From assembly GCF_019930585.1 (NCBI RefSeq), contig NZ_CP082839.1:1302001-1366000 (forward strand): a stretch of 64,000 nucleotides of DNA, in the 5' to 3' direction. The stretch is from Sphingomonas nostoxanthinifaciens (GTDB lineage Bacteria; Pseudomonadota; Alphaproteobacteria; Sphingomonadales; Sphingomonadaceae). The notes beneath the pieces are model-generated. The model made no database searches and was not told the origin of the DNA. It saw only the letters and a list, made by a program, of their open reading frames with translations. Shown piece by piece: positions 26,772 to 35,407 of the stretch. The number at the start of each line of letters is the position of its first letter. The stretch's first letter is position 1. The translations under genes were made by a program, and so were the position numbers.

Positions 26772-27347
26772 GTGAGCCGCATCGCCTACTATCGCGTATC
26801 GACGGACAGCCAGAGTATCGAGGCGCAGCGCCGATCACTGGGCGGTGGCTTTGATCGGGAGTTCACGGACGAGGGCGTCAGTGGTGCCACAATGGCCGCA
26901 CAGCGTCCCGGCTTTGCTCAGGCCCTTGCGTACCTTCGCGAGGGCGACACGCTCTGTGTGGCTGCGCTGGACCGGCTGGGGCGGGATGCTCTCGATGTGC
27001 AGGCCACTGTTCGTGAATTGCTCAATGCTGGCGTTACGCTCGATGTGCATGGGCTTGGACCGATCGGCCGTGGCGTCGGCGAATTGATCGTCGCCGTTCT
27101 GGCCCAGATTGCCGATATGGAGCGTGCCCGTATCAAGGAGCGCTGCGATGCCGGTCGATCGGCCGCCAGAGCGTCCTTGACCTCTACCGGCCTCACCCAT
27201 CGCGGAAAGACCAGCCTTGGTCGCCCGATGGTCGCCGATGCCAAGGAGGTAGCCGCGTGGCGCAAAGCGAACGCTGCGAGCATCAGTCAAACCATGGCTC
27301 ATTTTGGCATCTCAAAAGCCACCGTGTCGCGTTACTGCGCGGGGTAA
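26772..27347 (+). CDS. Serine recombinase / resolvase
   Basis: A 191-residue small serine recombinase. The catalytic Ser is residue 10 (YYRVSTDSQ). Further family motifs are DEGVSGA, GDTLCVAALDRLGRD and LIVAVLAQIADMERARIKER. The C-terminal helix-turn-helix is short (ISQTMAHFGISKATVSRY). The length suits a resolvase or invertase. The GTG start is preceded by GTGAGGGG. The repeat cluster directly upstream could be its site. It may resolve multimers, invert a segment, or be a remnant of an inserted transposon. No transposase is seen. Confidence 0.9.
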   Translation: MSRIAYYRVSTDSQSIEAQRRSLGGGFDREFTDEGVSGATMAAQRPGFAQALAYLREGDTLCVAALDRLGRDALDVQATVRELLNAGVTLDVHGLGPIGRGVGELIVAVLAQIADMERARIKERCDAGRSAARASLTSTGLTHRGKTSLGRPMVADAKEVAAWRKANAASISQTMAHFGISKATVSRYCAG

Positions 27348-27434
27348 ACGAGTGGCTTCGCTTGACCTTCCACCCCGCTCACGGATCAGGCACCCGCGCA
27401 TTGGCGGGCTTCCGGTCACCCGCGAGCATGACAC

Positions 27435-28025
27435 ATGGGGCGAATTTTGAACGCCGATTACCGCAAGGAGCTTGCCGCCGCCTACCACAAGGGGGGGCGG
27501 CAGGCTGTGAAGGAATACAAATCACAGCATCCGGGGGCATCCACCGTTACCGTCCTTGCCAGTGTCGCGGCGGTGAAGCGGAGGCCGAAAGATTTCGCGG
27601 GATATGAGAGGCGAGCCGTGGCCCTCTTCTTGACGGAGCGAGACAGCGTAGATTTGAGCAATGCCGCGCTTGCAGCGAAACTTTCCGCCGATGTTCCCGG
27701 CTACAACGCTGCGCCAAGCCTTCTGACGGCTCCGCTTGGCGCCCGCGCGCGCCGCGCCGTTCGGGAGATTTTGGAACCGCGCGGCTTTCGGCTTGTCGAT
27801 GCTCAAGTCCGCACCCTTTCCAAGGTGAAGCTCGCGCTCCGGGCATTGTATGCGGGCGAAGCAGAGAAGTTGTCATTCAATGGCAAAATCGTGTTTACCG
27901 AGGATGCGGTGATCGTCGGGGGCAGGCGCCATCCGATCCAAACCAGCGGTGGCCATCGGCGGGTTCACGCAGGCAAGTTCATGCTCAACGTAGACGGGTT
28001 GAAAGCGCTGCTGAGCCCCGCATAG
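27435..28025 (+). CDS. Hypothetical protein of the element
   Basis: A 196-residue protein I do not recognise. The N-terminal third is basic and helical (NADYRKELAAAYHKGGRQAVKEYKSQHP). A helical middle section follows (VDLSNAALAAKLSADVPGYN and ARARRAVREILEPRGFRLVDAQ). The end is a compact strand-rich segment (LSFNGKIVFTEDAVIVGGRRHPI). There is no signal peptide or membrane segment. It follows the recombinase by 87 bases in the same direction. Some 12 bases of palindrome (ACTTACGTAAGT) lie just after its stop. Confidence 0.6.
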   Translation: MGRILNADYRKELAAAYHKGGRQAVKEYKSQHPGASTVTVLASVAAVKRRPKDFAGYERRAVALFLTERDSVDLSNAALAAKLSADVPGYNAAPSLLTAPLGARARRAVREILEPRGFRLVDAQVRTLSKVKLALRALYAGEAEKLSFNGKIVFTEDAVIVGGRRHPIQTSGGHRRVHAGKFMLNVDGLKALLSPA

Positions 28026-28248
28026 AAACTTACTTACGTAAGTTATAGCAATCTGTACACAGGAGCTTTCCATCTCGTCGTCCCGTCGCCCGGTCGGCCG
28101 CCAATCCGACCCGCGCTTCGCCCTCCATCAGCGCCAGCCCCGTGCCGACAAACTGGACGCGCGGCAGCGCGACCTATGCCACGCCGACCCCGCCTTCCGT
28201 GAGGCGCTCAGGAGGCGCGTCAGAAGCGAGGAACGGTTCTCAGCTTTC

Positions 28249-28665
28249 ATGGAAGGGGCGCCCTCCTACATCACTGTGGAGGCCCCCTGCGGGCGGTGTG
28301 GCGGTTTTCGTCGTCGCACCCGGGATCGGTCCTGCTACAAATGCCACCTTGCCCGGGGCCAGGACAATTTCGAGCGCATGAAAGTGGGCGTTTCGCCCGT
28401 GACGACCCGCTCGCTCGACAGCCATTTGGACTTGCTGGACCGGCAACGTCGCGAGAAGGCCGGCGAATTCATCGAACGAGAGTTCAACGGACTGATCGCG
28501 AGGCGCTTCCCTACCGGCAGGTTAGAGATTGTGTACTCCGATGGGGAGGTCGAGCGTGATCTCAACGATCGCAGCATGCAAGAGATCATGAACGCAACCA
28601 CCCACGAGCCCGAACTCAGGGCCGCTTTGGACTGGGCTGGATGGACACTCTGGCCCGAAGGGTAG
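28249..28665 (+). CDS. Zinc-finger-like hypothetical protein, true start possibly upstream
   Basis: A 138-residue frame with two Cys pairs (CGRCGGF and CYKCHL, 14 residues apart) that could form a zinc ribbon. The rest reads IVYSDGEVERDLNDRSMQEI and LDWAGWTLWPEG. The frame is open and protein-like for 59 further codons upstream (LDARQRDLCHADPAFREALRRR). An AGGAG ribosome site at 28061-28065 is followed six bases later by ATC at 28072, where a start codon would be expected. The gene may start at this non-standard codon or may have lost its ATG. The family is not recognised. Confidence 0.5.
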   Translation: MEGAPSYITVEAPCGRCGGFRRRTRDRSCYKCHLARGQDNFERMKVGVSPVTTRSLDSHLDLLDRQRREKAGEFIEREFNGLIARRFPTGRLEIVYSDGEVERDLNDRSMQEIMNATTHEPELRAALDWAGWTLWPEG

Positions 28666-28794
28666 GCCGCTGCCGCCCTTACATGGCGGCAATAATACCG
28701 CCCGTGTTTCAAGGTCAGAACTTTGTCGAAGGCAACGTTGTGAAAGGCACTTTCACGCAATCGTGGTTCACGAACAACGTGTATTCGCCTTTAT

Positions 28795-29136
28795 TTATGG
28801 TTGGTGCCATCGGCCGGTAACACGCTCGACGTAACTGACCGTCTGATAGCCAGGCAGTTCCATTCCGAGCAGAAGCAATGTTGCTGATGTTACCGATAAT
28901 GGCATAGAGGAATAGCATGGCTTTTGTTGCATATGTATGCACCATTTCCCAGCCATTTCATCTACACTTAGGCGAACGGAGTGCGTAACGCCTCTGTCCA
29001 TGTCAGCGTGCATGTCGCTTCCAATCACTACGGATCTATCGACAAGCGTGCATGCGAGATCAAACTTCTCGGAGCCTTGAGCGGCTTGCGCACCTAGAAT
29101 TGCAACTGCCGTCAGCCAGAAAACATTAATTTTCAA
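28795..29136 (-). CDS. Small exported protein
   Basis: A 113-residue protein starting with a signal peptide (LKINVFWLTAVAILGAQAAQG) at a TTG codon, with GGGAGC upstream. The mature part (FDLACTLVDRSV, VRLSVDEMAGKWC, YVERVTGRWHQP) resembles small secreted proteins seen repeatedly in sphingomonads, which carry an FDLxC start, a VDxxxxxWC middle and an end on VxRxTGxW. Their role is unknown. It lies divergent from the XRE regulator at 29292 and is in AT-richer DNA than most of the window. Confidence 0.55.
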   Translation of the reverse strand: MKINVFWLTAVAILGAQAAQGSEKFDLACTLVDRSVVIGSDMHADMDRGVTHSVRLSVDEMAGKWCIHMQQKPCYSSMPLSVTSATLLLLGMELPGYQTVSYVERVTGRWHQP

Positions 29137-29291
29137 GCTCTGCTCCCACGCACAATAGGGGCCGCAATGACCCGGCGTTGCTTCGGCGTCAACAAAAATG
29201 GGTCGTAGATGCCGTGGCCGTAGAAGCCGGATGCGGTGACCTCTGAGTTGTGGCACGCATCTCGGGGCAGCATGATAAGGACGGCCGGCTT

Positions 29292-29495
29292 ATGGCGCTC
29301 GGAGCCGCGATACGGACAGCGCGGAAGCACGCTTCGCTGTCTCAGGAGGCGCTCGCAGATGCTAGTGGCATCGATCGATCGCACATGGGAAAGGTTGAAC
29401 GGGGAGAGCGCAATGTGACGATCCTCAACGTCATAAGGATCGCGGACGCTTTAAGTCTTGAAGCGTCCAATTTGTTGCTCTCTGCTGGCCTATGA
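29292..29495 (+). CDS. XRE-family transcriptional regulator
   Basis: A 67-residue helix-turn-helix protein, essentially one Cro/C1-type domain (GAAIRTARKHASLSQEALADASGI, then DRSHMGKVERGERNVTILNVIRIADAL). I chose the ATG at 29292, with AAGGACGG upstream. A GTG at 29250 would add 14 residues. Its size and location in a restriction-bearing island fit a controller or immunity-type repressor, though it is 5 kb from the hsd genes. The targets are unknown. Confidence 0.78.
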   Translation: MALGAAIRTARKHASLSQEALADASGIDRSHMGKVERGERNVTILNVIRIADALSLEASNLLLSAGL

Positions 29496-29897
29496 CAAGC
29501 GGCCTTAGCTTCATGGGTAAAGTTGGCTGCAATCCATGAGGATCAAGCGTTAGGATCGCTACAGGATGCGGTATTTAACTCAGAGAGAGTCGCGTTTAGA
29601 TGGAATTCGGCGATGGTGTCGAAGAAACTCTACTTAATGTGCTCATTAAGGCGAACACCGGAATAGTTTACGTAATGGCTATACGGGGGAATTCGCACTG
29701 CTTACGTCGATTAAAAATTGAAACTGTAAATAATACATTCTCTACTAGTGCGGTTGCTGTCATATAATTGTGAGCCGTGTCCTCCGTGAGCGCTTACGGC
29801 TTGCGACGTGATGATCAGCCGCGTCAAAATCTGTTTTATTGACAGTCACAGGTTGATCAGCGTAAGTACCTTTAGCATTTTGCCCGGGGGGGAAATC
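29496..29897. other. AT-rich intergenic segment
   Basis: This stretch is clearly lower in GC than the rest of the window. Apart from the doubtful 55-codon frame at 29600-29767 and the ribosome site of the lipoprotein gene, I see no feature. Confidence 0.5.
29600..29767 (+). CDS. Possible small protein
   Basis: A 55-codon open frame starting at ATG 29600 after a GAGAG-type site (MEFGDGVEETLLNVLIKAN, then TGIVYVMAIRGNSHCL). It sits in AT-rich DNA where chance frames are less expected to stay hydrophobic and ordered, but no family is known. Confidence 0.25.
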   Translation: MEFGDGVEETLLNVLIKANTGIVYVMAIRGNSHCLRRLKIETVNNTFSTSAVAVI

Positions 29898-30686
29898 ATG
29901 CTAAAACGAGTTTATATCGCTATTTTTGCTGCTGGATACACTTTAAGCGGATGTGTGCAAACGAGTGATCTCTATGCAGTCCGACAGTGGGAAAAGCCCG
30001 CAACGTTGCAGCCAGATGATCGTCCTCGCATAAATTCAGGAGAGTTAGAGGCAAAGGCGAGTTTCGCCAAATTTGTGATGGATGAATGCGCCAATGCTGA
30101 CGTGGACATTTCAAAGTCGAGCTTGGCTAGCAATGGATGGGCGTCGAATAATACGACTGCCGTAGTTTGTGTTGAACGGATTGCTGCATATGCAGCGGAC
30201 CAATGTATCATGATCACGCGGCGTCAGAATGTTGTTGCCGGCGATGCCAACTTAGCGCTTGGCGCGGTAACACTTGGAACTGGAGGTGCCGCTCTATATT
30301 ATGCGTTGAAAGGGCCGAGCGAGAAAGATTCTGAAGCGTTGTTGGCAAGCGCTGCAACCGCCAGCAATACTGGTCGCGGGTTTCTCCCAACGACGGCAAG
30401 TCTAAAGGTATCAGATTTGCTCAGCGGTGCCTTGATCTACGCGGAATACTCGGGCGTATCAAAAGCCGACATTGAGGCTATTAAGGCTTTCAAATTAAAG
30501 GACGATCATGGAAAAAGGTCTCCTGCCCTGCAAAGGGCTGCCGCTGCCGAAATAGCAAAAGAAACCGATTTTGAAAGAAGTGCGGATTATTCCATGGTCA
30601 AGCTTGCGCGCGTGCACGACGCCGTGTTTGCGGCATGTGGCGCCAACGCATACGGCGTCGTTCCCGCTGCCAAGCCCAACAAATAG
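29898..30686 (+). CDS. Lipoprotein of unknown function
   Basis: A 262-residue lipoprotein. The signal ends in the lipobox LSGC (Cys near residue 19 from the ATG at 29898), and the ribosome site GGGGGGAAA lies just before it. The mature protein has a charged N-terminal region, a hydrophobic stretch near the middle (GDANLALGAVTLGTGGAALYYAL) and a helical C-terminal part. The lipobox followed by CVQTS favours outer-membrane anchoring. I do not recognise the family. It is the last gene before the right repeat. Its GC is low, matching foreign origin. Confidence 0.7.
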   Translation: MLKRVYIAIFAAGYTLSGCVQTSDLYAVRQWEKPATLQPDDRPRINSGELEAKASFAKFVMDECANADVDISKSSLASNGWASNNTTAVVCVERIAAYAADQCIMITRRQNVVAGDANLALGAVTLGTGGAALYYALKGPSEKDSEALLASAATASNTGRGFLPTTASLKVSDLLSGALIYAEYSGVSKADIEAIKAFKLKDDHGKRSPALQRAAAAEIAKETDFERSADYSMVKLARVHDAVFAACGANAYGVVPAAKPNK

Positions 30687-30863
30687 AACTGGTTCGAGAA
30701 GGAACCTTTACCGCGCAGCTGCCGGTTTCGCACTGAGGGGATACTAATGCCAATTGAGACGTTGCCATCAGTGCCGGACCTGTTACATTCGACTATGCCA
30801 TCCGTAATAAGTCACCCGCAAAGAATGGCAGTTTTCTAGGTTTTTTGAGGAGGAAGGTTCGAG
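30687..30863. other. Right end of the element
   Basis: No gene seen. It contains CTGTTACAT at 30780-30788, a half-copy of the palindrome next to the integrase, and a run TTTTTT before the right repeat. Confidence 0.4.
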
Positions 30864-30881
30864 TCCTCTTCTGGGCACCAG
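30864..30881 (+). repeat. Right attachment-site repeat, tRNA-Leu-like 3' end
   Basis: Identical to 16807-16824. Here the sequence also matches a tRNA 3' end for seven further bases to the left (GGTTCGA before the shared block). It includes the T loop TTCGAGT, an acceptor strand TCTGGGC and the terminal ACCA. As I recall it, this is the 3' end of an alphaproteobacterial tRNA-Leu. The stem base at 30855 does not pair, so this is a fragment, not a gene. Confidence 0.7.
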
Positions 30882-31099
30882 CAGCTCTTCCGGTGACGTC
30901 CGACGACGGCCCGGAAAGAGCTGAAATCCCCCGACTTTTATGCTATAGCGGTCCGGTCAAATCCGAGACGGGCCGGCACCAATCAGCGCCTCCCCGATCC
31001 AAATCCGTCCCGACACGCCCGAGCGGCTGCGCTGGACCGGCATCTATCCCAGCAGACCTTGCACCGAGGCCTCGATCCAGACGCCTCCGATGCGATTGC

Positions 31100-31325
31100 G
31101 GTTCGAAGCCGCTCGGCCCTCGCTTGGGAGATCCTGCGTCGCGCTCCAGCGTACGCGACACCGATCGCCGATTGCCGTCGCCGCCCGTGCCGGGAATTGC
31201 CGCCGATCCGCCTTTACGGCGCGGTGGGGGGCACTTTCGTTCACGATCCATGCCAGACCTGCGCCCCGGTGCTACCGTTGTGGACGGTGGCCGTGGACCC
31301 GCGCGTGCTGAATGTCCGCACGCTA
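31100..31325 (+). pseudogene. Possible remnant of a DUF6499/DUF2285-like regulator
   Basis: The plus-strand frame reads LAWEILRRAPAYA and later PLWTVAVDPRVLNVR. Both resemble the AWEFLRRxPxY opening and DPRVL segment of the small transcriptional-regulator-like proteins common in alphaproteobacterial mobile elements. The region between them fits better when another frame is used (FTARWGALSFTIH), which suggests decay by indels. There is no start codon with a ribosome site. This is a weak call from short motifs only. Confidence 0.35.
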
Positions 31326-32852
31326 ACGCCGCGCGACGGCAACACCATGATATTCGATCTGCGGCCTATCGCCGCCATCATCCGACGGCCGATCGCTTGC
31401 CCAAGCGACAAAGCCATCGGGGCGAACGAACAATGCGTGGAGGTCTAGCCGGTCGCGCGCGTCGCATCGCACATAGGCGATTTGGTCACCAGAGAGGTCA
31501 GCAAGAGTTTGTAGAACGTCGCTTCCGCCAAAATCGAGCATGAGCGCCCGCCCGTGTCGAAGGTGCTCGTTCAGGCGCGTCCCGTCGACCAGTTCGAAAT
31601 TTGGGGCGCTGCGTCCCACAAGGGGATGATGGCTGCCTAGATCATAGTGCGTCGACATGCCCCAGACGCGCTCGGCGAAATAGGTTGCGCCATCCCGCGT
31701 CGCGATCAGGTCGCGGACGATGGCGCGAAGTGCCTGTGCGCCTCGGTCTGGTCGCATCAGCGCGACCTGCGCGCGCGACCAGTCGAGGATATGCTCGGCG
31801 AGCGGCAGCCGCTCGCGCTGATAGCTGTCCAGCAATCCCGCTGGGGCATCGCCACGAACAGTCGCGGCCAGCTTCCAACCAAGGTTCATCGCATCGCCGA
31901 GACCAAGACTGAGGCCTTGGCCCCCCAGGGGTGAGTGGATGTGCGCAGCATCACCGGCGAGCAGCACGCGCCCTCGCCGATACTCTGCGGCGAGGTTGGC
32001 CCGATCCGTCCAGGTCGTAACAAGCCCGAGCGCGATCAGCTCTACTTGGGCGCCGGAGATGCGGCGTAATACAGCCTGGAGGTGGTCGCGGGTGATCGGC
32101 CTGCCTCGGTGATGTGCCCCGCGTCAAACTCGACCATTCTGATCGTTTCGGGCAAATCGAAGATGTAGGTGCCGGTCGGCGTATCGTGGTGGCCCGGCTG
32201 GAGCACGGATTGATCGGCAAGCTTGACCTGGGCAAAATAGCCGGTGAACTCGGGTTCCGTTCCTGCGAACCCGATACCGGCCGCCTTGCGCACGATGCTG
32301 CGGCCGCCGTCAGCCGACGAGCCAGCCGCCCCGGAAAGCCTCTTCGCCGGCGCGGGCCGTCACATCGCGATCGGTCGCATGAACCTCCGAGACGGCAAGT
32401 CCACGTCTGATCTTGACCCCCAGTTTCTCCGCGCGATCCGTCAGAACGGCTTCGATGCTCTCAAGATCGGCGGCCATAGGCTCAGCCGAGCGCGGCAATC
32501 GGAAGGGCCACCGACCATCGTCGATGCGGTCGAGAAAGAAATCGATACCCGCGAAATGGCCGCCGGGCCGGCGTTCCTCCTTCATCCAAGGCGCAGCGGC
32601 CGCAATCTCATCGCGAGGGATCCGGGCTTTGAGCGGGGCCAACAGGTCTCGCCTGTCCAGGCTTTCGATTGTCGATATGGAGAGCCCACGCAGACCGAAG
32701 GGCGCACGCTTCAGCGGCGTGGACAAGTCGACCTCTTTTTCGATTACCAGTACCGAGCAACCGGCCAAGCCCAGCTCGCAAGCCAAGAAAAGCCCAACCG
32801 GCCCAGCGCCGGCAATCAGGACATCGTGATAATCAGGGATTGGCACGTTCAT
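31323..32852 (-). pseudogene. FAD-dependent monooxygenase, two frameshifts
   Basis: Together the frames give a PHBH-type flavin hydroxylase of about 510 residues. The N-terminal part starts at ATG 32852 and has the dinucleotide motif IAGAGPVGLFLACEL. It runs to GGWLVG, where one base is missing (near 32310) before DGGRSIVRKAAGIG. A second base is missing near 32103, between GHITEAG and ITRDHLQAVLRRISG. The C-terminal part has the FAD ribityl motif GDAAHIHSPLGGQGL and a thioredoxin-like tail ending in RPDGFVAWAS. Such enzymes hydroxylate aromatics or antibiotics. Two separate one-base losses suggest true decay or poor base calling. Confidence 0.8.
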
Positions 32853-33446
32853 GGTTCGGCTCCGCTGTCGATGTTCGACCGGAGCGTTTCTCGAACCCGA
32901 GACCCACACGGACGAACACGGGACGCAGGAAAGCGTCCTCCGTTCGTCGCGGGAGTCTTGGCCACGAAGCCAAAGACCAGAGCTCCCGTTACCGGGAGGA
33001 CTTGGGCTTACCAAACCAAGTCTGCCTTTTCCGACGCGTCGCTCCTACCGTTTGTCGTGCTCGGCGCAAGACGATTGTGCGGCCGCCATCTGGGATGGCG
33101 CTTTCGGCCAAGCGAATCGAAGAATCGACGTCCAGACTCAAACCCGGTCATTCCCACCGCTAACCACGCTCCCAAGCGCGGACGCTTGTTCAGGTTCGAT
33201 CTCTGCCGGGATTTGGCGCTGGAACTCCGCCTAGCAACAGCAGTCTTTCACCGGCGCGTGGGCAGCGGTCGCGTGGAATCGCTACATGCTGTGTCGCGAT
33301 CGCAACCGCGCCATGAAAGCCTGGCACCCCAAATATTTAGCTGCGCGGCAGCCGGTGTCCGAAAAGTGGGGCCGCAAAATCTCAGTAACGAACCGCGCTG
33401 CTGCCTGGCTATTCGTTCTGACAAACGTGATCGTCGCTTGGAAAAC
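32853..33446. other. No identifiable gene
   Basis: No frame has both a start with ribosome site and recognisable sequence. A small hairpin (CTCCCGTTACCGGGAG at about 32983-32998) and a short basic frame near 33280 (RYMLCRDRNRAMKAWHPKYL) are visible but not interpretable. Confidence 0.4.
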
Positions 33447-35171
33447 TCAGATCATCTGACAGAAGGGCGGACCGTGGTCTTTCAGGCACACGTCGGGCTT
33501 CGTGTGCGATATCTTCCAATAGGAAATAAGCCCAAGCTCTCTCGCAATTGCCGGAAAGGCAGGTTCGTTCAGGACCCCATGCATGCTGCGACGCCAAAAG
33601 AGCCACGGCTTTCGGCCGGCGATCTGCAGAGCTTCTCCGTTTGCGCCCAATGCTCCCAAGAGGGTTGCGACCGAGTCGCCCTGTTGGTCCTTGGGCAGGG
33701 AAAGCAGCATCTGCCTAGCCTTCGTCTTCACTTGCGTGTCGGCGGACGCCAGGGCTCCATATCCAGCGAACAGGGCGTCGCGGCTCTCTTTGGATATTCG
33801 AAGCTGCGGGTTCCGAAGGGCCGTCATCGCAGCCGCATAGTCACCGGTCTCCATACCCTCGCTCATTGCGATCGATCGATCGAGGTTTGCGTCGTTGCTA
33901 AGATCGATCGCTGCGTCGAAGTACGGTCCAGCTTGGTCTCCCCGGCCGGTTGCCTCAAGCGCGCGAGCCAACGCCAGCTGAGAGTCGGGCCAAAGGGCGA
34001 GCATATCGATCGCGGCACGATATTGTTCGATTGCAGCTTTAAGACGTCCGACGCTTTCCAACTTCAAGCCATAGCCATAATGCTCGCAGCCGCAATCAAG
34101 CGGCTTGGCCGCAATTGCCCTTTTAAACAGTGCTTCCTGAGCGATCCAGTCGTGAGGATCGACAAGGTATGCCTTATGCGCCAACGCCTCGCTATTGTTG
34201 TGATCGAGCGCGAGGGCCCTGTCCTCGGCCTGTCGTCCTTCCGCGCGTATTATCGCCGCGCGCCGGCTGTCATGCTCTACCAGGGCCACCTGCACGAACC
34301 CGTTCCCAACGGCGGACCAGCCCCAGGAGAAATCGGGAGCCGCAGCGACAACCAGTCGCGCGAAATGGAGGGTCTTGCTTCCTCCGTATGACCAATATTG
34401 CTGGCAATATTGCATATAGTTACTCAGAAATGAATCCGGCAGCGATTTTCTATAGGTCGCAGCTCCAGATAGGCCGCATCGAACCACGGTGCTGGCATCG
34501 ACGGCGATCTTGTGAGGCACCTTCGATACCTGATCGCCGGGATAGTCGACACTGTCAGACCACAGAACCACACCAGAACGCTCGTTGCTAAGTCGGGTGA
34601 TCACGCGGATGGAGTCACCAACCCGGTAGATCACTCCGTCCAGTAAATAGGCAGGTGCAGTCCCGGTTTCGGGCTTTGGCGCGGTCGAAACGCCGATGAC
34701 GCCGTCGATGTTGAATGCCGCGGTAATCTCGGCGTTGATGCGTTCGCGCATGGCCAGCGGCAGATCAGTCGACAACGGACGAAATCCGGACAGGTAAACT
34801 AGCATGCTATGTCCGGCGGGCGGAATAGCTCGAAACCACCACGAGGCCACCGGTGTGACGGTCAGCGCCATGACGATTGCAAACAATACTGATAGGCCAG
34901 CGACAAGCGCAGGCCTCCTCGCCGAGCGCCATACAAGCGACTGATCCTTTGTTTTTCCCTCTGCCTGGCGCGCCGGCTTAGGGTCGTCCAAATCGCCTGC
35001 AAGCCAATCATCAAGTTCCGATCTGACCGCATAAACGGTGCCGGTTCGGCCTCCAGGAACGCGATGAACCGGCATGCCGCGCTCGTTCGCCCAACGAATC
35101 ACCGTCGTGCGTTCCCGCCCAAGGAAGGTCGCGATCGACTTCCAACCGTCGAGGCGCTGGCTGTCCACCAT
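33447..35171 (-). CDS. Membrane-anchored HTH regulator with TPR-like sensor domain
   Basis: A 574-residue one-component regulator candidate. Residues 9-57 are an excisionase/MerR-like helix-turn-helix (WKSIATFLGRERTTVIRWANERGM then VYAVRSELDDWL). A transmembrane helix follows near residues 88-110 (PALVAGLSVLFAIVMALTV). Next is a TolB-like alpha/beta segment (MRERINAEITAAFNIDGVIGV, AYLLDGVIYRVGDSIRVITRL). The second half is helical with TPR-type repeats (YGYGLKLESVGRLKAAIEQYRAAIDM, LARALEATGRGDQAGPYFDAAIDL). The plan recalls CadC: DNA binding in the cytoplasm and sensing in the periplasm. It is divergent from the PEP-CTERM gene at 35408, a plausible target. A large plus-strand frame across it is a shadow. 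Confidence 0.8.
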   Translation of the reverse strand: MVDSQRLDGWKSIATFLGRERTTVIRWANERGMPVHRVPGGRTGTVYAVRSELDDWLAGDLDDPKPARQAEGKTKDQSLVWRSARRPALVAGLSVLFAIVMALTVTPVASWWFRAIPPAGHSMLVYLSGFRPLSTDLPLAMRERINAEITAAFNIDGVIGVSTAPKPETGTAPAYLLDGVIYRVGDSIRVITRLSNERSGVVLWSDSVDYPGDQVSKVPHKIAVDASTVVRCGLSGAATYRKSLPDSFLSNYMQYCQQYWSYGGSKTLHFARLVVAAAPDFSWGWSAVGNGFVQVALVEHDSRRAAIIRAEGRQAEDRALALDHNNSEALAHKAYLVDPHDWIAQEALFKRAIAAKPLDCGCEHYGYGLKLESVGRLKAAIEQYRAAIDMLALWPDSQLALARALEATGRGDQAGPYFDAAIDLSNDANLDRSIAMSEGMETGDYAAAMTALRNPQLRISKESRDALFAGYGALASADTQVKTKARQMLLSLPKDQQGDSVATLLGALGANGEALQIAGRKPWLFWRRSMHGVLNEPAFPAIARELGLISYWKISHTKPDVCLKDHGPPFCQMI

Positions 35172-35407
35172 TTCGCTGCTCCCGGAGTGCAGATCACTAC
35201 AAGTTGCAACGATTTGCTACACGACGCGGGCAGTTTTTTCCCTGACATTCTATTCGCGGTTCAACAGTCGGGTTTCCCAAGGATGGCGACATGCGACTGC
35301 GATGCCGACGGGCGTCGGCCTCCGCTGCAGGCGGCGGTCAACCCGAATATGGGGCAGGCGTCTCGCGGTGCCCGTGCTCAAATTACGTCCTGCAAGGGGA
35401 GCTTGGC

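Larger units (their letters stand above)
16807..30881. mobile_element. Integrated element with tyrosine integrase and type I restriction system (about 14 kb)
   Basis: The segment is bounded by an 18-base direct repeat at 16807-16824 and 30864-30881. A tyrosine integrase lies just inside the left repeat, reading inward. Cargo comprises an exported protein, a YgjP-type metallopeptidase, hsdR-hsdS-hsdM (hsdM frameshifted), a GIY-YIG-like protein, a serine recombinase and several orphan genes. The right third (about 28.7-30.85 kb) is clearly more AT-rich than the flanks. No conjugation, replication or structural phage genes are present, so it is a genomic island or mobilisable integrative element rather than a prophage or full ICE. 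Confidence 0.8.

Noticed and set aside
30845..31543. 232-codon plus-strand frame beyond the right repeat
   Set aside because: It runs through the repeat and over the monooxygenase C-terminus with no domain and Arg/Pro-rich composition, so it looks like a shadow.
32244..34391. 715-codon plus-strand open frame
   Set aside because: It is antisense to the monooxygenase remnant and the HTH-TPR gene, both of which carry recognisable motifs. The plus translation has none.
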